64,000 nt of DNA. It comes from Posidonia oceanica. Taxonomy: Eukaryota; Streptophyta; Magnoliopsida; Alismatales; Posidoniaceae. Position 1 is the stretch's first letter. Every line of letters begins with the position of its first letter. The position numbers were made by a program, and so were the translations under genes. The notes under the pieces were generated by a model. The model was given only the letters and a program-made list of their open reading frames with translations. It was not told where the DNA came from and did no database searches. The stretch is taken from contig JAZBRS010000077.1 of the NCBI GenBank assembly GCA_037176725.1, forward strand, positions 8,556,001-8,620,000, in the 5' to 3' direction. Positions 33,301-44,663 of this stretch are shown one piece after another.

Positions 33301-36294
33301 GGACCAGAGGAAGGTCAAACTAGCGATCGGCATGTCGCCGTAGCAGTCTGGAGGCATGGCTGTGATCCTGGAGTCAGTGCAGAGCTCGGGCGATGAACGG
33401 AAGTTGATTCTGTAGACTAGAGCAGCGAGGCGAGCTCAGAGCTCACCGGAGAAGATAGGTCAGCGGCGGTGCTGACCCGGCGAAGGAGGAGAGGAAACCC
33501 CGATCTGAGGGGTTAGGAAGCAGAAGAGGGAGGAGATTAGCTACAGGGAGAAGAGAAGAACCTGTTTCGTGGGCTGGAACGTCCCCCCGACGTTGGCTGC
33601 TTCAGTGATCGCCGGCGGAGTTCATCAAGTCGCTGCAGGGGCTGTCGACGGCTCGGGCGTGCTGGGATCTTCTCAGTGATGTACTCCGGAGCTCGCTGAA
33701 CGTCTGGAACGGAGCTTCGACGACCGGAGGAGGATTTGGCTTCAGTGGGTGGATTGAAGGCAGCAAGAGGTGGGTGAAGGTGTTCTCTGCCCTCTAGATC
33801 AGTTGGAGGGTGCCGACGACTTGCTGGTTGCTAGGTGAGTGTGACTGGATGCTTAGGAGGGTTGATGGTGACCTGGAGAAGAAGATAGGTCGTCGGGTGA
33901 ATTTCTGGCGAAGTTGGCCGCAGGTGTTTGTTGTGGAGGTCTTGGCCTGTGGGGGAGATGAAGGCTAAGGCTCTGGGGGATTGGAAAGGTAGTGTTCTGG
34001 GGAGTTTCTGGGTGGAGTTTGGAGGGATTCGGTGGATTGAAGAGGAGGGAATTTTGGGAAGAAGGGGGTGATGGGTTCTGCTGGGGAAATGGGTGAATGG
34101 AAGGTGGATTCGGAGTGGTTTGAGCTACTGAATGGAGGGCTGTGAAGCTAGTTGTCTTGGTGAGATTGGGGGGTGAATTGTGAGTGGTTCGGGTGGAGAT
34201 GGGTGCTCTGGTTTGGGTGGAAAAGAAGAGGGAGAAGAGGGCTAAATATTGCAAGGGAAGTGAGGGAGTTGGGTGCTCTCTGCTCTAGGTTCTCTCTCTC
34301 TTTCTCTGGACGACGAAAAGGCGTGGAAGGAGGAGAAGACTAGAGGCTTTATGCAGGAGCTGAAGACTGGACGAGCGCGCAATGGATTTAAATTCCACTG
34401 GTGGGAGCAGCAGCTGCAGCAGCGAAGGACGACGGAGGCGACAGGCATTAATTGCCCCCGGTGATCCTGCTGAGAGGCTGAGAGAGGAGGAGGCGAACTG
34501 GAGCTGATGGTGATCGGGAGGGAAGGAGAAATTGAATTTTGAAGAGGATGGAGGGAGGCTGGTGGCGCGGGAAGAAGGACTGAGGAAGAAGAAGAAGAAG
34601 GAGGAAGGAAGGAGGAGGCTACGTGCAGGCCGGGCCTGGTGCGGAGAGAAAAAAAAAGAAAGAAGAAAGGAGAGGAGGGGTGGAACGGGTCGGACTGGGC
34701 CTAGGAAGAAAAAGAAAGAAAAATAGAAAGAAAGGAAGAATAGAAGGAAGGGAAAAGAAGAAGGGAAAGAAGAAGGAAATTAAAAATAAAAATAAAAATA
34801 AAAATAAAAATGGAAACAAGAATAGAAAGATTTTGAAAAAGTTTTTAGAGTAGTTGTGTTTGAGTTAGGATTTTAATTGGGTTTTTTAGTGATTGTTTTT
34901 AATTAGTTAATTAGGATTAAAGAGTTCTAGTTTTGATTAGGATTTTGAGTTTTCTTTTAATTGTTTCTTGATTTGGTTTTTAAATGTTTGTTAAAAATTT
35001 TTAGTTGTTCTTAGTTAAGTTTTTCTTGTTATGTCTTTGGGATGTTAATTAGGATTTTTAAAGATTGTTTTTAAATTAATTAGGGTGAGTTTTAGATTTT
35101 TGATTTTAGTCTTTTCCTTAAGTCTTTTTTGATTTGTCTTTGATTTTTGTTTGTTAAGTTCTTTTATATATATATATATATATTTTTTAGTTGAGTTTTT
35201 TCCTTGTTAAGTTTTTAATTAATTGAGTGTTTTTAGATTTTTTGATTGTTTGTTTTTTCCTTTTTAATTAGATTTTTAAATTGTTTCTTTTTAAGTTAAG
35301 TTTTTTTGACTTAGCATTTTTAATTGTTTTCTTTCCCTTTGGGATTTGTTTTTTATTGTTTTTAGTAGGGTTTTCACTTTTGCTTGTTTTGATTACATTT
35401 TGGTTTTTTCCTTGATTTTACAGCATTTTCTTTTTGTTTGTTTTGCATTTTTTAGCTTGCATTCTTAGTTTTTAGTTTTAGTTATATTTAGTTAGGTTTT
35501 GGTTTTTTAATTGTTTGTTTATTGTTTTTAATTATTTCTTTTGGGATTTTAATTTTTTTCCTTTTGTTTTAGAGTTTTAAAGGTTTTAAAGGGTTTTTTA
35601 AAGATTAAGTAGAAGAAGGGAAAAAAAGGAAAAGGAAGAGGAAAAAAGAGAAATGAAGAAGTAAAGAAGAAAAGGAGGAGTTGAAAAAAAATAATTTTTA
35701 GAAAACCAAAGAAAATGCTAAAAATAAGATAAAAATACAAATAAGATTCAGAAGAGATAGATGCACAATGGGGACCCACAGCCAGGCAAGGAGAAGAGAG
35801 GGAAGGGAGTGAAAAGAAGGAGGATAATTAGGAGAGAGAGAGGAGAGAGAAAAGAATAATCCTGGAGAGAGAAAAGGATAATTTGATGAAATGAAGGGGT
35901 TAGAGGTTTAGAAAAGAGGTGAAATTTGGGGAGTGTGTGGTCTAGGATCTCTATTGTCCGACCTAGCATTTGGGTTTGGTTTCAGGAAAGTTTTGGAAGG
36001 GTTTGAGGTGTAGAAAAAGGGTAGTTTTGCCTAGGTTTTCTAGGGTTTTTGGGAGTGGTTTTGGTTTGAAAATTTTGAGGGTTTTTGGGTAGGTTTGCTA
36101 AGTTGGGAATGGTGAGTTTTCCTATGGTTTTTGGGTAGTTTTTGGGCTTGGGAAAGGAGTGTAATTCTAGGTTAAGTTTGGGCTTGTTTTGGAAAGAAGG
36201 ATGAAAAGGAATGTGTAGGTTTGGACCTAGGTTTGGATCCAGAAGTCACCAAGAGATTCCAATTGATTCAGCCTATCAAGATGGGGTGTCAACA
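30301..36294 (-). mobile_element. 5' LTR of Element 2 (5,994 bp)
   Basis: It begins at 36294 with TGTTGACACCCC and ends at 30301 with GGATTACTACA, next to the PBS. Zones mirror those of the Element 1 LTR: AT-rich at 34850-36290, purine-rich at 34530-34830 (plus strand), GC-rich at 33130-34510, TGCAAT-rich at 32220-33100, a 30-bp array at about 30960-31480 and the PBS-like motif near 30470. A short (TA)n microsatellite lies at about 35166-35184. Long open frames over the 30-bp array are artefacts of its period. Confidence 0.92.
30960..31480 (-). repeat. 30-bp tandem array in the LTR of Element 2
   Basis: At least 12 near-identical units of GCACGCAAAACGGTGCCAAA (plus strand) with exact 30-bp spacing between about 31127 and 31400; older, degenerate units lie on the left. 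It is the most regular of the five arrays, consistent with recent expansion. Confidence 0.88.
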
Positions 36295-38137
36295 ACTGGC
36301 AATCAGTAATGTCATGTCACTCATCAAAGAATGGACCCTCCATTTCAATGGAGTGCTTAATTCACAGGGCACCAGAATAAGGGCAACACTCCACACTCCA
36401 GAGGGTATTGTTCTACCCGCTGTAGCCCAGCTACTCTTCTCAGTGAGTAATAACATTGCATAATACGAGGCACTCATTCTAGGGCTCCGAATGGCTCTCG
36501 ATCTAGGGGTAAGAAGACTAAAAGTAGTTGGGGACTCATAGCTTGTCATACGGCAAGTCCTCAACAAATACAAGACTCTCTCGCCAAAGCTACAGGAATA
36601 CCGTAACTTGGTTAAAGCCTTACTGAAGAAATTTGACAGGGTTATGTATGTGCACACACTTAGAAGCAACAACATCCTGGCTGATTCATTGGCCTCATTG
36701 GCATCCTCGCACCCCTTCAGCTCAGAGATAGACAAGCAATCCATCACAATGCAAAGAATCAATGCACCAACAGTGGAGTCTGCCACCGAATGGGTTCAAA
36801 AACTCAGAAAGGAACTAAACCAGGAAAGTTTAATGTGCACAGAGGTTTGTTATCAAGGAGCTATAGAAGTAAATGACGATGGCAACCCGTGGTATTATGA
36901 CATACAGAATTACGTACATGATCGCACTTTCCCGACCTATGCAACTCCCAAGGACAGAGAAGCACTGAGGAGGATGGCTACAAAGTACTACATCAGAGCC
37001 ATCACACTCTTCTGGAGAACACCCTTAGGGATTGAACTCCGATATGTGGATGCATTTGAGTCAGCCGAGATTCTCAAGGAAACACATGAGGGAGTCTGCA
37101 GGGGCCACATCAACTCCCAGTTCATGGCTAAGATGATCATCAGAAGAGGGTATTACTAGCCTACCATGGAAGCTGACTGTGCAGGTAAAGTCAAGCGGTG
37201 CAAGAGCTGCCAGCTGCACGCCAACAAGATTCATGCTCCAACATCAGCGCTTCACGCTTTATCGACACCATGGCCTTTCTCTATGTGGGCCTTCGACGTG
37301 GTGGGACCCATCCATCAAGGAAAGGGCAACACTTTCATCCTAACGGCGACGGAATACTTCATCAAATGGGCAGAAGCAGAGGCATTCGCGAACATCAAGG
37401 CCACAACCCTGTGCCGATTCATACAGTGAAATATCATCGCAAGGTTCAGGGTGCCTAAAGCCTTAGTAGCAGACAACGGACTGATCTTCATCTCAGAAGA
37501 GTTCAAGCGGTTATGCCAAAAATTCGGTATCACTCTACACCACTCTTCCCTGTATTATCCACAAGGGAACGGCCAAGCAGAAGCTACTAATAAAACCTTA
37601 ATCAAAATCATTAAAAAGACGGTAGAAGAAGCTAAGGGATCAGATTGGTCGGATAAGCTTGTTGATGCGTTATGGGCATACCGCACCACCATAAGGATAG
37701 CAACGGGTCAAACCCCCTATGCTTTAGCCTTTGGGATGGAAGCAGTAGTCCCATACGAGATCTTGATCCCCTCATTAAGAGTTAAAATTGATAGGAGAAT
37801 GTCTACTGAAGAAAAGAGGCAGGCTTTAATCCTTCATTTGGAACTCCTTGATGAGAAACGGCTGGCAGCCGCCGAGCATACGCGTGTCTACCAACAAAGG
37901 TTAACCAAGGCTTACCAAAAGAAAGTAATTGAATGCAAATTTAAAATTGGTGATCTAGTGCTTAAAGAAGTGTTGCCTTACAATAAGCCCCACCCTAAGG
38001 GAAAGTTGAAGCCAAACTAGGAAGGGCCCTACATAGTGGTTGCTACATATCCAGGGAATGCCTATCGATTGTCCCAGAATGGGACAGATCTTCCTGACCC
38101 TTGGAATGCAATGCACCTGAAAAGGTACTACCCTTGA
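36295..38137 (+). pseudogene. pol: Element X pol fragment: archaeal RNase H and integrase
   Basis: One frame runs from the insertion point to TGA at 38135. It starts in the RNase H (WTLHFNGV, with Asn where catalytic Asp is expected, then YEALILGL and GDS) and continues into integrase with D at 37295, D at 37472 and E at 37580 (DD35E spacing) and a C-terminal GPYIV region ending HLKRYYP. Five internal stops: TAA 36461, TAG 36539, TAG 37157, TGA 37427 and TAG 38018. The piece from 37430 to 38017 is open. The RT and N-terminal part should lie far left, beyond Element 2. Confidence 0.9.
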
Positions 38138-39600
38138 CCAGCATGCTTATATCATTAAAAAGACCTAGGGCCTAACACCAAGCCAGAAAAGGGGAGATTC
38201 CCAGAGCCAATAAGAAGAGGAACACCTAGGGGGACCCATGCCTTGACCTGTCTCCACATACACACTGCACGGGGAGGTAAGGGAAAGCTAGGCTCAGAGT
38301 AGAGGCTTAGAATACAAACTGCTTGTCAAGTAACCTAGAAAGCGTCTAGAAAAGACGGCGGCAAAAACCACCCAAATAGAGAGGAAAGAAGGCAGCAAAG
38401 AAGCTGTCCAAGGAACAAACGAAAAGAGACAGTAAAAGAAACTGTCCAACTAAAAGAGGTCAGCAAAGAGCTGTCCAAAGAGCGGAAAAGAGCATGGCAA
38501 AAGCTGTCTATGCATCTAAAAGTATAAACCCTAGGAAGATGCATTAAGGACCAAAGAAAGGCAAGTGGGATTCAAGGCCTAAGCCAAAATCGAAAGTTCA
38601 CTGTATCCCGAAACCTCTCCCATCCTATTTCCACCAACAGGCAAGGAGTAAGCAACCCCAGGTGGTCAAGGACTGAAAAGGCCTAGGGAAAAGCAACCCA
38701 AGTAAGGACTGGTGTGTGGACCAAAGTCTCTAAAAGGTACAGGCATGGCCCAAGGGACATGTCCATGAATGTAGGGCCCACTCATTTGGTTGAAACAGAG
38801 CCCGAGGTTAATGCTTAAAGTAGGTACTCATCTTTCCCCCATTAGAAAAATGAAAAATTAAAAAAAAAGTCATACAACCCTAAAATCCCAAAAATATCAC
38901 ATAACCAAAAATCCAAAAAAATCACATAACCCAAAATTCCAAAAAAATCACATAATCCAAAATTCCAAAAATATCATATAACCCAAAATCCAAAACAATC
39001 ACAAAACTCAAAACACCAAAAAAATTACAAAACCTAGAAAAAGACAAAAAAACCAAAAAACCAAGACATCCAACCTACCTACAAGTGAGAACTTAGTAAG
39101 TAGGAAAACTGGAATTAATCTGGCTGATGATGCAATAATCGACCCACCCAAATCCGGAGTTAATGTCCTACTCAAGCGTGTCTCACGGCTTGGGTGTGTT
39201 CTCTCAACAAAGATATTGCTTAGGCAACAAGCTTTAGAGCATCCACGAATGACTCACAATCAGCGTCTACTGGGCTCTGATTTCCATCTCTTTAGCTGAG
39301 GCCAAAAATTAATTCCCTCCACCCATTTTAAAATAAGCATGCTTTCTTTGCATTAACATTTGTTATGTCTTCTTGTTAGTTAATTAACTTAGCCCGAACC
39401 TTTTTCATTTAACATATCTTCTCTTTGATTAATTAATCAACTTAACTAAATCTTTCGCCAAGGAAGGTATGCTTCGTGATTACTAACAAGAAAAGTAAGC
39501 ATGTGCAGGTAAACAAAGCAGAAAACATTTCATATGAATATTCACATCTTTACAAGTACAGACTCTGACAAAAGAAAAGTACAGACTCTGACAGAAACAA
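38138..39600 (+). other. Non-coding interval of Element X between integrase and antisense gene
   Basis: 38340-38520 has repeated AAGCTGTCCA phrases. 38860-39060 is an A-rich array with a degenerate unit of about 20-24 bp (ATCACATAACCCAAAATTCC). 39061-39600 holds no ORF and would be downstream (3') of the antisense gene that ends at 39616. Confidence 0.6.
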
Positions 39601-39615
39601 AAGAAAGGTACAAGC

Positions 39616-42459
39616 TCAATGGCTCGACTCGCCGCTAGTCCCGCGACCGCTGCCCTGAGGCCTCGGTGCAGGCTGAGCAACTGAAGAAGCGACCTGACTC
39701 CAGGACCGACTCCTCTCTCGGGATCCCCGAAGTGCAGAATGAAGCATCTCAAAGTGGGGCGTAGACCACACTCTCTCAACCTCCTCCGCTGTCAGAGCCC
39801 TAGAGTGTCCTGAGACGGACGCAGCAACAGTAGGAACAGGGGCAGTGTCAAAAAGAAGGGTACTTGGAAGAGCCACCGCCGCTGATGCCTCAGCCTGTGA
39901 CATCCGCGCCTCCAAGTCCTGTATCAGCCGGCTGCGGTGAGCGCTCAGCTATAACGAAAGAGAAGACAGTATCAGAAAACAGTTCATAAATAAAGAGAAC
40001 TAGCAGGTAGCAAGTACAAATGGAGAAGTAGTAAAAGAAAGAGGGTACCCATCTCAGGGAGTCCGCCTCAAGACGTGCTCTAGCTGCCTCCCTCTCAAAT
40101 GCAGCTGCTCGGGTCTCCAACTCCCTATACCGAGTCTCTGACTCCTGGATGCAGCTGTCACGCTCTCGCTCCACCTGACTGAGACGCCCCTGTAGCTCCT
40201 CGGCACGTCCCAAGGCATCGTCTAGTTGGCTCTGAGTGGGACCAGTGGCTGGAGGTGTGTGGATCAGATCCATCATCGCTTGAATCTGCACAATGAAATT
40301 ATATGAGTTAGAGGACAGGTATTTACAAGTACTTAAAGCAAGAAAAGTGCGGTAGTACCTCTGAATCACGAGCCCGGACCTCCTCAGCAAGTATGCCCCT
40401 AGCACGGGAGGCAGCTAGACCTGTGGTGGCAGCAGGGGCAGGCTCTGCACTTGTCAAGGCACCCTCGGCCTATATCAAAGCAAAGACAACAGTTAAACAA
40501 GCAGGAACAGGCACAAACAACTAAAAAGAGGAAACGAGACTCACTCATGCTCGAAGCTCGTCCATATGGGACAAGAGCTCGTCCCTCTCCCGCACTAACT
40601 CCACGACTCTCAAGGAGTGCTGCTGCTGCTAAGTCTTGAATGCCTCAGTCATCTCCTCTGAAGCGGCCATCTGTGCAAACAAGGGAGATGTGTAAGCAAA
40701 TGAACAAGTAAATAAGCAGTAAAATAAAAGAACACCAAAGGGAGTTGCTTACTAGCTCATCAATGCGGCTGTTGGCAGTCGCCAACTCCCGCTGAAGGTC
40801 ACCAGCACTCGCACCAGGACCAACGCCCATCGGCACGTTGGAGCGACCATAAAAGACAGCATGGTGGAAGACAATCAGATGACCAAACTTAGAGTCAAAC
40901 CAGGTCCTCCATGCCGCCTCCGTCTCTACCGAACCATCAGAAAGGGGCGTTGTGCCACCCGAGCGCTAGTTCTCGAGCTGCTTTGTAAACCGCTGAGGAG
41001 CATTAGACCGACCTCCCCTAGAAGACCCCAAAGAGCAATCCGCAGGACCAAACACTGGGACAACCTGTCGAAGGCCAAACTGTCGTAGGACACGGCCCAC
41101 CTAGCTGTAGTAGCACCGGAAGAGGCTAAAGAGCCAGCACTCCCGAAAAACAAGTGGGAACCGCGCACCACAGGCTCCTCAGTGGCATGCTCGTCCTCAG
41201 AGTAGGGTCTCTAGACGACCTGCAAGCACAACTCAGGCAGAAACCAACAAGCTGTGCAGGGAAAGAAGGGTCTAAACATTGAAACTTACCCACACCTCTA
41301 GGAGGATCTCTAACAGGAAGCGGCCTAGATGCCTCACAGGGCGAAGTCGCTCTGGAGCCAACTGCATGTCACTCCACTGTCAAGCTTGGGGAAACTTGTC
41401 AGGGCCATCTCCTGGAACTCCAGGTCGAAGGTACACGAAGTGCTCAAAGATCCAGGTCTGTCACACAAAGAAACAGTTCCAAGTCAGAAGCAGGCAACTA
41501 AACAGAAGACAGGCAAATAAATAAAGCACGAACCTGGAAAAGGGGCAGACAGCCCAAGAGAGAGCGGGTCTGGCCCGCAGTGAAGGCCTCTAGCCGAGAG
41601 ATCTAGTAGACCAACACGGCTGAACCCCAGGAATATGTACCAATCCTCTCCACATCCAGAAGGAGAGGGGCAAAACCGGCATGAAGCATCTGTGAAGATG
41701 TGCCGAAGAAGAGTCTATGAAACAGAATAGACAAGAAGGCCCGGAGCTGCTGGTCTACCATGTCCGGAGTCACCTCGTCAGCAAGAAGAAGGTCATCAAG
41801 TCGGTCTTTCAGCCACTTGACGTTGACAAGCGTATGGTAGCGAACAGAAGGGGGAGGTCGCACACCATAACAGGCCTCCAGCTTGTCGTCATAGCAGTGC
41901 TGCAAAACCGCCACCACGGGCTCTCTGTCAACCCTCAGGCCCACCAGCCGAACTACGTCCTCCAGGGTGATCATCATCTCACCTACGCGAAGGATGAAGC
42001 TACTAGAACTGCTGTTGAACCTCTCTGCAAAGGAAACCAAGAGTCCAAGGTGGATCTCAAAAGGCATTATCTCCAAAAAATGGCTGAAGCCCATCCTCAC
42101 AAGCCTCGCCCGTTGGAACTCCGGGAGATTGATGTACATCTCATGTAAGTCCTCCCAGCTGGAGTGCGGCCGACTAGGCAATGGCATCTGACATGAAAGA
42201 AAACATTGAAAACATTAGTCAAGTAAAGTAACTTAATAAAAGCCAAGAACACATGAAATAACCTCACCTGGCCAAGCTCTGCTGCTGTACGGGCTCTCCT
42301 AGGAGGTGGAGGGACCGCACCTGAACTAAGGTCGCCCCCGTCACTGCCACCAGCCTCAGGCTAGACAGGAGACGGCACACGTGGACGCCTTGTCCGAAGC
42401 TTGCGAGGATGAGAGGAGCTCGCCTCCGTAGTAGAAGGACCGGCCTCGTCCCTCCCCAT
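39616..42459 (-). pseudogene. Antisense eight-exon gene: plant mobile domain (PMD) plus coiled-coil protein
   Basis: Exons by GT-AG and frame continuity: 42459-42268, 42187-41534, 41457-41290, 41219-40753, 40670-40545, 40469-40359, 40285-40049 and 39948-39616. Almost every junction is phase 0; exon 4 has a length not divisible by three, so it carries a frameshift (near 41110). Exons 2-4 encode a PMD-like domain (LGLLVSFAERF, GEMMITLEDVVRLVGLRVD, WIFEHFVYLRP, then GRVLRQFGLRQVVP). Exons 5-8 encode Glu/Arg-rich heptads (ELQGRLSQVERERDSC) and a basic, Ser-rich tail ending at TGA 39616. In-frame stops lie in exons 1, 2, 3, 4 and 5, so it is a pseudogene of about 760 codons. PMD proteins are plant-specific, some act in silencing (MAIN family), and many are carried by transposons. 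It is antisense to Element X pol, so its introns could survive retrotransposition. Confidence 0.8.
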
Positions 42460-42479
42460 CTCAACCTCCTCGTTAGAGA

Positions 42480-43376
42480 CCCTGGAACAACGGCACGAGT
42501 AGAGTTTGGTCAGTCAGGGCTAAATTAAACAATAATCTCCCTAATCTTCCAAATCATTAAACATTAATCTTCCAAACTCCTAATCACTAATCATTAATCA
42601 TCCTAGACATTAAGCAATTAAAGCTTGAATTCTTAAACTTTAGTTAAACCAATTAAAACTTAAACTCTTCATCTTAATTAACTAGTGAAAACTTTAATCA
42701 CCTAACTCTCTGTCCAACTAATGTGAACCATTGCCTCTTTGTTTAATAAGGAAAATTACCTTAATGTTTAAATTTAATGCTAACTCTTTAAGTAACGAAG
42801 CATATAAACCATTTAAGACATAAGTTTAATTTAAACCCAACTATAAAAGTCTGTCTTTAAAATCAACCCTTAAAAATTAATCCCTAAGATTCATCCTTAG
42901 AATTAATCTTTAAAGATAATCCCTTTGGAATTAATCTTTAAAGTTAATCTCTTTGAAACTAATCCTTAAAGTTCTTCCTCAAAACTAATCTCTTTAAAAG
43001 TCAATCTCTTTAAAAGTTAATCTCTTTGAAATTAATCCTTAAAATCAATCTTTAAAGTTAATTAATCCTTAAAAATTCAATCCTTAAAGTTAATCCCTTT
43101 AAAGTTAATCCCTTTAAATTAATCCTTAAAAATCCTTAAAATTAAAACTCTTAAAATCTATCTCTTAAGATTAATCCTAAAAAAAATAAAAATTTCAACT
43201 TTAAAAATTCAACTCTAAAAATTCAACTTTAAAATCCATCTTTAGAACCCATCTTTAAAATTCAACTTTAAAATTCAACTTTAAAATCCATCTTTAGAAT
43301 CCATCTTTAAAATTCAACTTTAAAATTCAACTTTAAAATTCAACTTTAAAATCCATCTTTAGAATCTGTAGCGATC
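42480..43376. repeat. AT-rich degenerate repeat (TTAATCTTTAAAG)
   Basis: From about 42780 short units such as CCTTAAAGTTAATC and AATTCAACTTTAAA repeat with a period of 16-25 bp up to the LTR fragment at 43377. 42480-42780 is unique AT-rich sequence upstream of the antisense gene and may hold its promoter; I see no clear TATA element. Confidence 0.65.
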
Positions 43377-44663
43377 CCCGTGGGTAGCTTCCGCGATCAT
43401 CACTGATCGGGAAGACCAGGTTCACTATTAACGGGTAATCCGAAGAGGAAACTTGACTCAAAACACCAAAAATAGAGGCGAAAAGACAAAGGGAACAAGA
43501 AAAAGAAAGGAGAAACAAAAGGGAGTCGCCACCATGTCTATTAAGTCGGGAGACAAGGAAAACCGGGGAAATGCATGAAAAACATGCAAAACCACACAAG
43601 AAGATGCAATTCAATGCAAATGCTATGCAAAGAGGATGTCTCGTGCCAAGGACGAGGGCAAAAGGATCATTGCGGGCCAGAGAAAGGGTAAGGACTCCTG
43701 TTACGTGCAGGGAAGGTGTTAGGCACCCCCGACACGCTCGAGAAGCAGTCTTTCTAGGCTTATGCTCGCTTTTGAGGGAAAATGCGTGCTTTGAATGCCT
43801 AAGTGCCATGAATGCCTAATTAGATGCTCAAATGTGTGTTCTAAGTGTTGAAATGTGTGCAAGGAATTAAACATACTATCTAACTGCTCAGCAGCGCTGT
43901 CTGTGTTCCGAACCGGACGAACCCTGGTTCGTGAGAACTCCAGGTAGTAAGCATCACTGCCCTAAAGCAAATGCAAGTGATTAAAACAAAACGCCAGTAA
44001 AACCACACAATGCAGGGGTACAACAAGCAAAGGGGAAAGCAAATCCGGTCAAAAAAACAAGCAATGCAAACGTAAAAGCAAAACATCAGAAAAGCCACGC
44101 AATGCAGGGGTATGACAAGCAAGGGGGAAAGCAAATCCGGGCAATAAATAAGCAATGCAGTCGTAAAAGCAAAACATCGGAAAAAGCCACGCAATGCGGG
44201 GTTATGACAAGCAAAGGGGAAGATTAGACGACATGACAGGCGTCAACCGGGCAGTTAGGGCTGCCAGCCCGAATGCAAAGGAGAGATAAGCGATGTGAGT
44301 GTAAGAACAAACATCGGAAGAACCACACAATGCAGCTGTGAATACCTGCAAAGGGGAAAGGAAGCAAGTGGAGGGATCACCACTATTCTGTGACTGTTTC
44401 TCACTAAACCGTCCCACGATGTGTCTCGCACGCTGCCCAAAGCTCGCTGTGCAATCGGATCGTGGAAAAGGGGGAAGAAGAAGAGGTCCGACAACCTCAG
44501 GAGGGAAGCACAGGTGACAGAAAGCTAAAGTAATGGGCTCGGAAGCAAGAGGGGGTTCAGGCGAACCCCCCTGAGAAAGGAGTTTACCTGTGGTGCTGTC
44601 CGGAGTGGGCTAGCGACGTGAGGATGATCGGAGCTCTGAGACAGAAGCGGAGGGCGTTGCTGG
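43377..44663 (-). mobile_element. Divergent LTR fragment (LTR E), split by Element 3
   Basis: On the minus strand it ends GGGATCGCTACA at 43377 and shares with the giant family the GTGTCGGGGGTGCCTAACAC block (about 43720), the PBS-like GTGGCGACTC (about 43508) and the GATCC...GCATGCGAGACACA type block (about 44420-44465). It lacks the 30-bp array and instead has a roughly 90-bp repeat (43990-44220, about 2.5 copies). No PBS follows its end, so it is probably a solo LTR in the AT-rich repeat of Element X. The expected target duplication is GAATC (43372-43376). Its other part should lie right of the window. Confidence 0.8.

Larger units (their letters stand above)
19416..36294 (-). mobile_element. 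Element 2: giant Tat-lineage retrotransposon, 3' end displaced by Element 1
   Basis: Read on the minus strand: 5' LTR (36294-30301), PBS (30299-30282), leader, gag-pro-pol (28820-20046) and the start of the 3' untranslated region, ending at 19416 where Element 1 has inserted. Its ORF2, arrays and 3' LTR should lie left of the window. Its 5' LTR sits inside the archaeal RNase H of Element X. The expected target duplication is ACTGG (36295-36299). Confidence 0.9.
36295..43376 (+). mobile_element. Element X: older Tat element of another family, internal fragment
   Basis: It starts abruptly inside an archaeal RNase H at the Element 2 insertion and runs through integrase (stop at 38135), A-rich repeats, an antisense multi-exon PMD gene and an AT-rich degenerate repeat, until a divergent LTR is inserted at 43377. 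Protein sequence differs strongly from Elements 1-3 (for example TEYFIKWAEAEAF instead of IDYFTKWVEA). Neither LTR of X is recognisable in the window, so its right boundary is inferred. Confidence 0.7.

Noticed and set aside
40926..41171. 81-codon frame in exon 4 of the PMD gene as a separate protein
   Set aside because: It spans the point where the PMD frame shifts. Conserved PMD-like residues (VLRQFGL) are in another frame, so this is a mutated exon, not a new gene.
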